Shown: piece after piece, positions 1 through 5,832 of the stretch
How positions within the stretch are numbered: position 1 is the stretch's first letter
Layout: the number at the start of each line of letters is the position of its first letter
NCBI GenBank assembly: GCA_014523495.1
Contig: JAATVM010000191.1
Span: 1 to 6,127, forward strand
DNA length: 6,127 bases
Reading direction: 5' to 3'
Source: Nitrososphaerales archaeon TH1920
Lineage (GTDB): Archaea; Thermoproteota; Nitrososphaeria; Nitrososphaerales; Nitrososphaeraceae
Program-made: the position numbers and the translations under genes
The notes under the pieces: generated by a model
Seen by the model: the letters and a program-made list of their open reading frames with translations, nothing else
Database searches by the model: none
What the model was told of the DNA's origin: nothing

Positions 1-1
1 A

Positions 2-124
2 ATGGGCGGTACCTGTTTCATATGTCAAGAAATGCCTACAAAGATAGCAACTTATGATATGGATGGTATTTCATTGATTGAAAGATATTGTGATAAATGC
101 ATAGAAACGGCTAATTTAACATAG
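2..124 (+). CDS. Tiny protein with two CxxC pairs (zinc-ribbon-like), possibly 5'-partial
   Basis: An open frame of 40 codons from an ATG at position 2 to a TAG at 122-124. Cysteines C5 and C8 (CFIC) and C30 and C33 (CDKC) form two CxxC pairs 21 residues apart, the usual layout of a four-cysteine zinc ribbon or zinc knuckle; the metal is inferred, not seen. The rest is mostly polar with a few hydrophobic residues, with no signal peptide or membrane segment. Because the ATG lies one base from the window edge, the true start could be further upstream and this could be the C-terminal end of a longer protein. Small Cys4 proteins are common in archaea and often bind nucleic acid or protein partners, but no specific function can be given. 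The paired cysteines are the main argument that this short frame is real. Confidence 0.55.
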   Translation: MGGTCFICQEMPTKIATYDMDGISLIERYCDKCIETANLT

Positions 125-165
125 ATATTTGTAAAAAGCTATAAATAAAATTTCATTGAATAAGT

Positions 166-351
166 TTATCTAACTTTGAATTCATCGTGAAATAGATCAT
201 AGTTGGTTTTTGTAAGTTCTTTCACCGGACTGCACCATTCAATTAAATTATCTCTATAGGAAACAAAATCGTTATTATGTAAGTAAGTGTAAGAGACATG
301 CGTATGACCAATCCTTTATTGATAGCAGTCAAACGAATCTTTTGTAGTCAT
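166..351 (-). pseudogene. Possible small gene remnant interrupted by one in-frame stop
   Basis: On the minus strand, ATG at 349-351 opens a frame of 11 codons (MTTKDSFDCYQ), meets TAA at 316-318, then stays open in the same frame for 49 codons to TAA at 166-168. The second part has a protein-like composition, including the stretches NDFVSYRDNLIEW and TNYDLFHDEFKVR, but no ATG, and its only GTG is late. One reading is a 61-codon gene killed by a nonsense mutation. Against this, the first third lies exactly antisense to the 57-residue plus-strand gene, in register, so the TAA is simply the complement of a Leu TTA codon and the ATG the complement of a His CAT codon. I recognise no family. The region 169-297, outside the plus-strand gene, is the part that needs explaining. 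Confidence 0.22.
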
Positions 352-471
352 GACAATACCTTTTCATTTAGAAATTATAACGATTTTGATTTCTTTGAAT
401 ATAATAAATGTACTAATTGTGAAAAAGTATTGAGATATCTCAGGGGTTTTGATGAAAGCATTAGAGGGTGA
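298..471 (+). CDS. 57-residue Cys/His protein (putative zinc-binding)
   Basis: ATG at 298 to TGA at 469-471. C16 and H18 (FCSH) and C38 and C41 (CTNC) form a C-x-H ... C-x2-C arrangement that could hold one zinc ion. Between them is an aromatic-rich segment around residues 22-35, and the tail (KVLRYLRG) is basic. There is no membrane segment. A second ATG at 304 (M3) is an alternative start: a TATA-like TTATTATG at 272-279 is centred about 28 bases before it, fitting a leaderless message. The stop overlaps the GTG start of the next gene in a GTGA junction, which suggests translational coupling and supports both frames being real. Function unknown; the fold is inferred from the Cys/His spacing only. 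Confidence 0.55.
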   Translation: MRMTNPLLIAVKRIFCSHDNTFSFRNYNDFDFFEYNKCTNCEKVLRYLRGFDESIRG

Positions 472-686
472 TAATTTTTAATATTAGTCTTCAAATTTTG
501 ATAATCCTCTGGTGGGTAGGAGCCACTATTTCTGGGGTAGCGCTCTTTATTACTCAATACAAGTACTATGTGATTTTGGCTTCTATAGGGTGGATAACAG
601 TTGGACTAACTTCAGGACTCATTATCTATGAATTAAAAAGAAATAATAAAAAAAGTCAAAGAAATATGTCTTCGAATATCAGCTGA
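468..686 (+). CDS. Small two-helix integral membrane protein
   Basis: GTG at 468 is the only reasonable start; it shares four bases (GTGA) with the stop of the preceding Cys/His gene, and the GAGG just before it gives little room for a separate ribosome site, so coupled translation is likely. The 72-residue product has two hydrophobic helices, about residues 8-29 (rich in I, L and W, with a WW pair) and 34-54, joined by a short YKYY turn, followed by a strongly basic polar tail (KRNNKKSQR, residues 57-65). By the positive-inside rule both ends should face the cytoplasm. There is no catalytic motif. Its 3' end overlaps the convergent RAM-domain gene by 8 bases. I recognise no family; it could anchor the Cys/His protein encoded upstream, which is inference from gene order. 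Confidence 0.7.
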   Translation: MIIFNISLQILIILWWVGATISGVALFITQYKYYVILASIGWITVGLTSGLIIYELKRNNKKSQRNMSSNIS

Positions 687-933
687 TTTCCTTTCCGCCT
701 TGCTCCTCAATTACTACAAGAGTAACGGTAGAAGTTATACCCGGTATCTTTCTAATTCTATTAGTAATTGTGTGATTCATTGTTTCTGTATTGTCTGACT
801 TTACTTTGACAAATACATCATGAACTCCATATGTTCCACGAACTTCTTTCACATCAGAAAGCTTTGCAATTTCATCAATTATTTTTTCTTCTGAACCAAG
901 TGTGCAATTTACAAGTATATATGCAGTAGGCAA
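679..933 (-). CDS. Stand-alone Lrp/AsnC ligand-binding (RAM) domain protein
   Basis: The 84-residue product is essentially one AsnC_trans_reg/RAM domain: a first strand AYILVNC (4-10), a helix with EEKIIDEIAKL (15-25), then VKEVRGTYGVHDVFVKV (28-44) carrying the family's G-x-x-D-hydrophobic core, a second helix about 50-62, and a last strand TVTLVVIEE (69-77). The helix-turn-helix that precedes this domain in full-length Lrp/AsnC regulators (about 150 residues) is absent. Stand-alone RAM proteins are known in archaea and bacteria; the fold makes beta-alpha-beta dimers that bind amino acids at subunit interfaces, and they may oligomerise with full Lrp proteins. The ligand cannot be read here. 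The gene lies 75 bases downstream of the cyclase gene on the same strand but has its own TATA-like box placed for a leaderless message. Confidence 0.88.
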   Translation of the reverse strand: MPTAYILVNCTLGSEEKIIDEIAKLSDVKEVRGTYGVHDVFVKVKSDNTETMNHTITNRIRKIPGITSTVTLVVIEEQGGKEIS

Positions 934-956
934 TAATATTTTTATGAAAATTAGTG

Positions 957-963
957 TATTTTA
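957..963 (-). promoter_or_regulatory. TATA-like box for the RAM-domain gene
   Basis: On the minus strand this reads TAAAATA, centred 27 bases before the ATG at 933. That is the archaeal TATA-to-start-site distance, so transcription would begin at or next to the start codon. No Shine-Dalgarno sequence is seen before the ATG, which agrees with a leaderless message. The DNA is AT-rich, so a chance match is possible. Confidence 0.4.
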
Positions 964-1008
964 GTCTTTTCAATTCCCCTGTTATTGGAATGATGACAAA
1001 ATAATTTT

Positions 1009-1830
1009 CTACTGTCTTAAAGTATAAAGTTTGTAAAGTTCGCCCGTTCGTTTACTAACATAATTCCATTCTCTTGCACTATAGTTAACTCTAACAAATT
1101 TTTGCCTTAATTCCGGATGCAGTCTAACATATACATCATCTCCTATTGTGATATTATTTGATTTTGTCAAAGAAGTCATTTTAGCCGATACACTCATACA
1201 ATAACTTATGATATCCAAGGGTGAAGTTTCATCTTGTCCATATTGAACGATGATGTTTTCCCCTTCGTCTATTCCAATTTTTGCACTTAAATCAGGATAG
1301 TCATATTGATTCAAAATTGGATTTAATCCATTTTTTATGATTGTTAACATAGAGATACCGCATCTGACGGCCCTATCACATACTACATATTTATTTGATA
1401 ATGAAGGAAAGAATGCAATCACCGCATCGCCTACGTATTTTAAGACAAATCCTTCGTATCTATACACTGCCGCCGACATCTCATAAGTGAATGCCCGGAT
1501 TATTGTTACTAATTTATCTACCGGAATGGTCATTGATAGGTTTGTTGAACCTACTAAATCTACATATAAGATGACTAATGGAATTTTAGAATTAACATAA
1601 TTTTTTAGAAAGTTCTGTCCAGGTTCCAAGTTTGAGTCATATTGATATCTCCTCTTAAGGGCCTTCCATATCCTGTTTTGAGTTTGTTTAATTTGAGTAT
1701 CTGTATCGTATATAACCTCTGATTCTAACTTTCCTCTTTTTTCTCCTGTATTCATAGAAATAAAAGGCGATCTACTTTTATTCAAATTTTGAGATTTAAT
1801 TTTATCGAGTTCCTTGTTTTCCGTAGTCAT
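1009..1830 (-). CDS. Class III adenylate/guanylate cyclase-domain protein, soluble
   Basis: A 273-residue protein with a class III nucleotidyl cyclase homology domain from about residue 84 to the C-terminus. Both metal-binding aspartates are present: D91 in YVDLVGST and D135 in KYVGDAVIAFF. K131, three residues before the Gly of that second motif, matches the adenine-specifying Lys of mammalian cyclases (KTIG), and D206 in DIISYCMSVSAKM matches its partner Asp, so ATP is the likelier substrate. In the same stretch the two canonical transition-state residues, Asn and Arg, are Ser213 and Lys217, so activity may be weak or altered. Residues 1-50 are polar and probably disordered; 50-80 look helical. 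No membrane, receiver, GAF or HAMP segment is seen, so the input signal is unknown. Class III cyclases normally dimerise. The start at 1830 is the most upstream ATG; M26 at 1755 is an alternative that keeps the whole domain. Confidence 0.87.
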   Translation of the reverse strand: MTTENKELDKIKSQNLNKSRSPFISMNTGEKRGKLESEVIYDTDTQIKQTQNRIWKALKRRYQYDSNLEPGQNFLKNYVNSKIPLVILYVDLVGSTNLSMTIPVDKLVTIIRAFTYEMSAAVYRYEGFVLKYVGDAVIAFFPSLSNKYVVCDRAVRCGISMLTIIKNGLNPILNQYDYPDLSAKIGIDEGENIIVQYGQDETSPLDIISYCMSVSAKMTSLTKSNNITIGDDVYVRLHPELRQKFVRVNYSAREWNYVSKRTGELYKLYTLRQ

Positions 1831-2065
1831 AAATTGTATTCCTACCGATCTTTGACATAGTTTTCAACTAATAATAAGATATTGAAGTTTTAGAGCTACT
1901 TTGTAATACCTAATAGCACACAATATCAATATAAGCTTCTTGCAATTCGATGTTATATGTTAGTAATAATTTGATCGAATCATTCAGTGGTTAGTAGTAT
2001 TTTGGATATTAAAAGAAAGACTAATTAGGACCAAAGTTTATCTGGACTAAAGATATCTATTTTTT
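1831..2065. promoter_or_regulatory. Divergent intergenic region with a spaced inverted repeat
   Basis: These 235 AT-rich bases separate the minus-strand cyclase from the plus-strand coiled-coil gene and must hold both promoters. I see no coding frame or RNA gene. A 7-base inverted repeat, ATTCGAT at 1945-1951 and ATCGAAT at 1974-1980, lies near the middle with a 22-base spacer and could be an operator, although such a short repeat can arise by chance. Short perfect palindromes CTAATTAG (near 2020-2027) and AGATATCT (near 2051-2058) also occur. Confidence 0.4.
2037..2043 (+). promoter_or_regulatory. Weak TATA-like box for the coiled-coil gene
   Basis: TTTATCT is centred 26 bases before the ATG at 2066, the distance expected for a leaderless archaeal transcript. 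It matches the TATA consensus only partly, and there is no ribosome site before the ATG, which is preceded by a run of T. Confidence 0.28.
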
Positions 2066-2926
2066 ATGAGAATCCCGAATAAAGAAAATGATGATTTTAG
2101 TAAAGAAGTAAATGGCTATTTTATTGATATTGAGAATATTTACTTAAAAAGTATAAAACCATTTCTAACTACAAGAGAAGTTAATGTAATGCTTCAAGAC
2201 GGTTCTGTTACAAAATCTTCTACTTTTGATCCTGAATCTGTGATTGGCTTTTATCGATCTTTTCTAAAAGATCTGAAAAATTGGGAAATACGCGATATAC
2301 AGCAAAATACGGGTGATTCGAATCGGATTTTTTGTCAAATTTCTAACAATTTGGATAATTATATTATCAAAGGATATTTTGGAATACAGTTCAATGTTTT
2401 ACCATACTATAAACTAGATAAACAAGTTATACAGATACAAAAAGAATTATTTGATCTTTCAGTTAAGAATTCTACATTATCAGAATCAGTTGCAAATATT
2501 GGTAACAGTACTATAAAACAGGAATTAAAAAACTTGGCTCTTGATGATTTAGAATTTGAAGATTTGTTTGAAAGGTTACTTCAAAATCAAGAATTAATTG
2601 TCAAACTAGAGGATAAAATAAAAAATGTTGAAAAATTATATCCAGAACTGGATGGAGCGGAGAATAAGAGAAGTTCCTTAATCTACGAATTAGAAAACTT
2701 GATCATAAAGCTATATCAGGTTTCTCCAATTTTAATTGATTATAATAGACTAATGCAGGGAGAAGAGGGCATCATAGTATACTTTGATATAGAAACTAAA
2801 ATTGATAGGAAAGGAAAAAGATCAAACAAATCAGTGAATTTTGCCCAGATGAAATCACACACAAAGGAAAGAATATTTGAACTTTTTAAAGAAATTAACT
2901 CAGTATTGAACAAACAACACCCATAG
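2066..2926 (+). CDS. Uncharacterised coiled-coil protein, 286 residues
   Basis: I do not recognise this protein. It is soluble-looking, rich in Lys, Glu, Asp, Asn and Ile, with no signal peptide, membrane segment or Cys cluster (a single Cys at 90). Residues 1-70 include predicted helices around 18-32 and 56-72. Residues 85-117 alternate polar and hydrophobic residues like beta strands (NYIIKGYFGIQFNVLPYYK). Residues 118-190 are heptad-like and helical, a likely coiled coil, with a second helix at 203-217. The end returns to a strand (EGIIVYFDIETKI, 234-246), a basic loop (DRKGKRSNK, 247-255) and an amphipathic helix (266-283). This alpha/beta ends plus central coiled-coil layout suggests an oligomerising or scaffold protein, but no enzyme motif is present. 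It stands alone, with a divergent cyclase upstream and threonine ammonia-lyase 80 bases downstream. The long open frame and normal codon use make it a real gene. Confidence 0.85.
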   Translation: MRIPNKENDDFSKEVNGYFIDIENIYLKSIKPFLTTREVNVMLQDGSVTKSSTFDPESVIGFYRSFLKDLKNWEIRDIQQNTGDSNRIFCQISNNLDNYIIKGYFGIQFNVLPYYKLDKQVIQIQKELFDLSVKNSTLSESVANIGNSTIKQELKNLALDDLEFEDLFERLLQNQELIVKLEDKIKNVEKLYPELDGAENKRSSLIYELENLIIKLYQVSPILIDYNRLMQGEEGIIVYFDIETKIDRKGKRSNKSVNFAQMKSHTKERIFELFKEINSVLNKQHP

Positions 2927-2970
2927 ATTACTCGATTTATAGCGCAATAAAACAAAATTCATAATATTGG

Positions 2971-2978
2971 TTAAATAA
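2971..2978 (+). promoter_or_regulatory. TATA-like box for threonine ammonia-lyase
   Basis: TTAAATAA lies in the 80-base gap after the coiled-coil gene, centred 32 bases before the ATG at 3007. Transcription would start near 3001, leaving a leader of about six bases. A TTG at 2989 would then lie upstream of the transcript start, so this box helps choose the ATG as the start codon. Confidence 0.42.
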
Positions 2979-3006
2979 GGTTAATTGATTGAACAATCTT
3001 AGCAAG

Positions 3007-4236
3007 ATGTATGTGAGGGACAATATCCCTTCAATAGATGATTTATTTAGGGCCCAGAAACTAATGGACAAGGATGTAGTCAGAAAAACGCCATTATTAA
3101 AATCAAACACGTTTTCAACTTCTGCAGGAACAAACATTTTCTTAAAACTTGAACTATTTCAAAAAACAGGTTCTTTTAAGGTTAGAGGAGCGTATACAAA
3201 AATAAATTCACTTACAAACGACCAATGCAAATCTGGTGTTATTGCAGCCTCAGCAGGTAATCATGCACAGGGAGTTGCTTATGCTGCACACAAGAGAAAA
3301 ATCAGATGCACTATTGTAATGCCAAAAAATGCATCCCCTGCAAAAGTTGCCGCAACGCGCTTTTATGGAGCAAATGTAATTCTTTCCGGAGAGACATATG
3401 ATGAATCGTGGAAAATTGCTGATTCAATGTCAAGGGAAAACGGATATTCAATTATCCATGCATTTGATGATCCCATTGTCATAGCAGGACAGGGCACTAT
3501 TGGTTTGGAATTACTGGAAGATTTGAAAGATATTGATAAGATCTATTTACCGCTTGGAGGGGGTGGACTTGCATCAGGAGTATCTATTGCCATTAAAACT
3601 AGGAGACCTAATGTCAAGATTATAGGAGTCGAATCCAAACAATTTCCTACAATGAAAAAATCACTAGAGCAGGGAAAGCCATGTCATATTAATGGTGGAT
3701 TCTCAATTGCTGATGGTATTTCAGTTAAATCTCCAGGAGACCTTACATTTGAAATATGTTCAAAATATTTGGATGACGTTGTTACTATAGATGATGTCTC
3801 TATTGTAGAGACTATGTTTTTGCTTATGGAAAGAGAAAAGGTTGTAGTTGAACCTGCCGGGGCAGCAAGTCTAGCTTATGTTCTTTCATCTGGTAAAATG
3901 AAAAGTAACCAGAATATAATTTCTATCCTTTCTGGGGGCAATATTGACATGTATCTATTAGGCCAAATAGTAGCTAAAGGATTAATGCAGATGGGAAGAT
4001 TAGTTAAAATATTTATCCAATTACCTGATAAGCCAGGTGCCCTAAAAGGTGTTGTCGATAAGATAGCCGAGCTCAGTGTCAATATTGTGCAGGTTGAACA
4101 TGATCGCCTGAGCTCCAATGTTGCAGCTGGCTCTGCTGGAGTATACCTGAGTCTAGAACTGGAAAATGAGAAACATTCAAGAAAACTCTTAGATTTTTTA
4201 AAGAAAGAAAAGATGATTTTTAAGGTTGTCCCCTAA
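3007..4236 (+). CDS. ilvA: Threonine ammonia-lyase with C-terminal ACT domain
   Basis: A PLP enzyme that deaminates threonine to 2-oxobutyrate and ammonia, the first step toward isoleucine. Numbered from this ATG (409 residues), the PLP lysine is K58 in KTGSFKVRGAY, the substrate loop is SAGNH at 82-86, and the phosphate-binding glycine loop is GGGGL at 184-188. The catalytic fold-type II domain runs to about 325, followed by one ACT domain (about 331-409, with LPDKPGALKGVV). This single-ACT form of about 400 residues is the shorter threonine deaminase type, not the 500-residue IlvA with two regulatory lobes; the ACT domain usually binds an amino acid for feedback, but the effector cannot be read here. 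Serine dehydratase activity is also common in the family. A frame-compatible TTG at 2989 would add six residues; I prefer the ATG because of the TATA-like box at 2971-2978 and the family N-terminus. The stop interlocks with that of the convergent HMG-CoA synthase. Confidence 0.95.
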   Translation: MYVRDNIPSIDDLFRAQKLMDKDVVRKTPLLKSNTFSTSAGTNIFLKLELFQKTGSFKVRGAYTKINSLTNDQCKSGVIAASAGNHAQGVAYAAHKRKIRCTIVMPKNASPAKVAATRFYGANVILSGETYDESWKIADSMSRENGYSIIHAFDDPIVIAGQGTIGLELLEDLKDIDKIYLPLGGGGLASGVSIAIKTRRPNVKIIGVESKQFPTMKKSLEQGKPCHINGGFSIADGISVKSPGDLTFEICSKYLDDVVTIDDVSIVETMFLLMEREKVVVEPAGAASLAYVLSSGKMKSNQNIISILSGGNIDMYLLGQIVAKGLMQMGRLVKIFIQLPDKPGALKGVVDKIAELSVNIVQVEHDRLSSNVAAGSAGVYLSLELENEKHSRKLLDFLKKEKMIFKVVP

Positions 4237-5630
4237 CTACAGTAGCAATATTCTCTAAATCCAGCTTTATCTGCTGTAGTGCCACCAATCTTGACCAAAA
4301 TAAACTCATTTTTAGCTCTTGCATAAGAATCATTCAAATTTCTTTGATTTTCTCGCAAAATTTGATACTCTTCCATAGACAATTTCTTACGAGATCCAAT
4401 CTCTTCTTCAAGATTCATGTCCTTTACTATTTCCTTATAATCCGCTTGAATAACTCCACTGAAAACCATTGCACTACTACCACTACCATAAGATGCAAAT
4501 CCAACCCTGTTGCCTTCTATTTCATGATGTTTTTTATATTCGTATTCAAGTAAACTCCTAAATCCCATATACATGGATGCCGTATACAAATTTCCGATAA
4601 TATTAGAACCTTCAAGACAGCTTGCCATTTTTTTCTCATACACCTCATTGTAGAACGAGGTTTGCATGAATGCTTTTCTGAATTGCTCATCTGCCTTCAT
4701 GAATTCTTTATCTGCTAAAATAGATTCTATAGTGCCGCGACTATCGTTTGGAACAGGTTCATGAAAACCTATCTCTTTGATAACATGTTGCCATCGTGGA
4801 AGTGTTCTCCATTCGTGCCTTAACAGATAGGCTAATGCCTTTTCTCCCATTCTTCTATATGGTAAATGTACTGTGAACAAATCTATGTAATCTGTTATGG
4901 ATTCTCCGTCCTTAATGTGAACCAATCCTGTTCTCATTGCCTTTTCTTTGTAACTATCGAAAGCCTTTCTAACCTGTATTAAATATAATAAATTGGAATA
5001 TAGCCCATTTACAAGGGGTGTCTCCTTCCCAAATGGCCTGTAAAAATCATACTCATTCTTGATTATTGTTGATGTAACTTTAGGGTCCAATGCTAGCAAC
5101 CTTGGATCTTCCTTGATCAAAAGCGCTACTGCTCCTGCACCCTGTGTATATTCCCCAGCCGAGCCAACATCGTATTTAGCTATGTCACTTACCACTACGA
5201 TAGCAGCCTTTTCATTATTTTCTTCGGCTCTAATCCAATTCGTGTTATCATAAATTGCATAAGAGCCACTAACACAAGCAAATTTGCATTCAATTCCTCC
5301 CGCATGTTCAAATGAACCATCACCGTAGACTTGTTCCAACATACCCACAACAAATGAGTTTAATGCTTTTGATTCGTCAAGACTTGATTCGGTTGCTACG
5401 TACAATCTACCAATATCATTTGGATGCAAATTATTCTTCTTCATTAGCTCAAGACAGGCATTTGATGCCATACATGCTGAATCCTGATTCGTGTCTACCA
5501 AGGCCATCTTTTTTATCCCTATCCCATGTTCCAGCTTTTGAGGATCGATTCCTCGTGCTTGAGCAAAATCTTTGTAATCTAAGTACAGTTTTGGAACGTA
5601 TATAGCAAGATCATCAATGCCAGTAGGCAT
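4233..5630 (-). CDS. mvaS: Hydroxymethylglutaryl-CoA synthase (long form)
   Basis: Condenses acetyl-CoA with acetoacetyl-CoA to HMG-CoA, the committed entry to the mevalonate pathway that supplies archaeal isoprenoid lipids. Numbered from the ATG at 5630 (465 residues), the thiolase-fold triad is visible: E81 in ATESSLDESKA, nucleophile C119 in ECKFACVSG, and H255 in VHLPYRRMG. Also conserved are the GAGAVALL segment (164-171), GNLYTASMY (346-354) and the YGSGS turn (381-385). The length resembles the eukaryotic and bacterial forms rather than the roughly 350-residue enzyme of most Euryarchaeota. ATGs at 5657 and 5648 would add nine and six residues, but the family N-terminus (GIDDLAIYVPKLYL) begins right after M10, and a TATA-like box overlaps the 5657 ATG, so 5630 is preferred. 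The stop overlaps the end of threonine ammonia-lyase by four bases. The C-terminal end, CYCS, is unusually Cys-rich. Confidence 0.94.
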   Translation of the reverse strand: MPTGIDDLAIYVPKLYLDYKDFAQARGIDPQKLEHGIGIKKMALVDTNQDSACMASNACLELMKKNNLHPNDIGRLYVATESSLDESKALNSFVVGMLEQVYGDGSFEHAGGIECKFACVSGSYAIYDNTNWIRAEENNEKAAIVVVSDIAKYDVGSAGEYTQGAGAVALLIKEDPRLLALDPKVTSTIIKNEYDFYRPFGKETPLVNGLYSNLLYLIQVRKAFDSYKEKAMRTGLVHIKDGESITDYIDLFTVHLPYRRMGEKALAYLLRHEWRTLPRWQHVIKEIGFHEPVPNDSRGTIESILADKEFMKADEQFRKAFMQTSFYNEVYEKKMASCLEGSNIIGNLYTASMYMGFRSLLEYEYKKHHEIEGNRVGFASYGSGSSAMVFSGVIQADYKEIVKDMNLEEEIGSRKKLSMEEYQILRENQRNLNDSYARAKNEFILVKIGGTTADKAGFREYCYCS

Positions 5631-5654
5631 GTTAACAATTTTTCTCATAATAGA

Positions 5655-5662
5655 CATTTAAA
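5655..5662 (-). promoter_or_regulatory. TATA-like box for HMG-CoA synthase
   Basis: On the minus strand this reads TTTAAATG, centred 28 bases before the ATG at 5630, the spacing of a leaderless archaeal transcript. It overlaps the upstream in-frame ATG at 5657, so if this is the core promoter, translation cannot begin there. The 175-base gap to cofH also favours a separate promoter for HMG-CoA synthase. Confidence 0.45.
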
Positions 5663-5722
5663 GGTACTTGTTTGATATTCAACTCCAAATGAAAGAAATC
5701 CAATAAAAATTAGCATTATTTT

Positions 5723-5729
5723 AAAAAAA
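5723..5729 (-). terminator. Oligo-T run downstream of cofH
   Basis: Seven A on the plus strand give seven T in the minus-strand transcript, 104 bases after the cofH stop. Archaeal RNA polymerase can terminate at oligo-T runs without a hairpin, so this is a plausible end for the cofH message before the HMG-CoA synthase promoter. In AT-rich DNA the run may also be chance. Confidence 0.3.
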
Positions 5730-5782
5730 TTATAGCATTTCCGTCTTCTGCCTTACTTTTAATATGATTTTCTTAATCTTGT

Positions 5783-5797
5783 GGTCTATTGTAGACC
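5783..5797. repeat. Perfect inverted repeat (6-base arms, 3-base loop)
   Basis: GGTCTATTGTAGACC pairs GGTCTA with TAGACC around TTG. It begins 36 bases after the cofH stop and more than 150 bases before the HMG-CoA synthase start. It could be an RNA hairpin at the end of the cofH message or a dimeric-protein binding site. The GC content of the arms stands out in an AT-rich spacer. Confidence 0.5.
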
Positions 5798-5832
5798 TAT
5801 ACCTTACATTAGAATCATACTTCTTGCTTTAG

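Noticed and set aside
375..557. Minus-strand 60-residue frame antisense to the two tiny plus-strand genes
   Set aside because: Low-complexity composition, no motif, and it lies opposite the GTGA-coupled pair, whose Cys/His and membrane patterns are better supported.
1831..2065. A small RNA or tRNA in the divergent spacer
   Set aside because: No cloverleaf, box motif or stable GC-rich stem is visible; the sequence is plain AT-rich spacer with short repeats.
2740..3137. Two minus-strand frames (71 and 66 residues) across the end of the coiled-coil gene and the start of ilvA
   Set aside because: They are antisense to clear genes and their hydrophobic composition is the expected complement of Lys/Asn-rich coding sequence.
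3876..4118. Minus-strand 80-residue frame inside ilvA
   Set aside because: Shadow of the ACT domain coding region, with no motif of its own.
4344..5605. Three plus-strand frames inside the HMG-CoA synthase gene
   Set aside because: They are antisense to a strongly conserved enzyme gene with intact catalytic residues and show no protein-like features.
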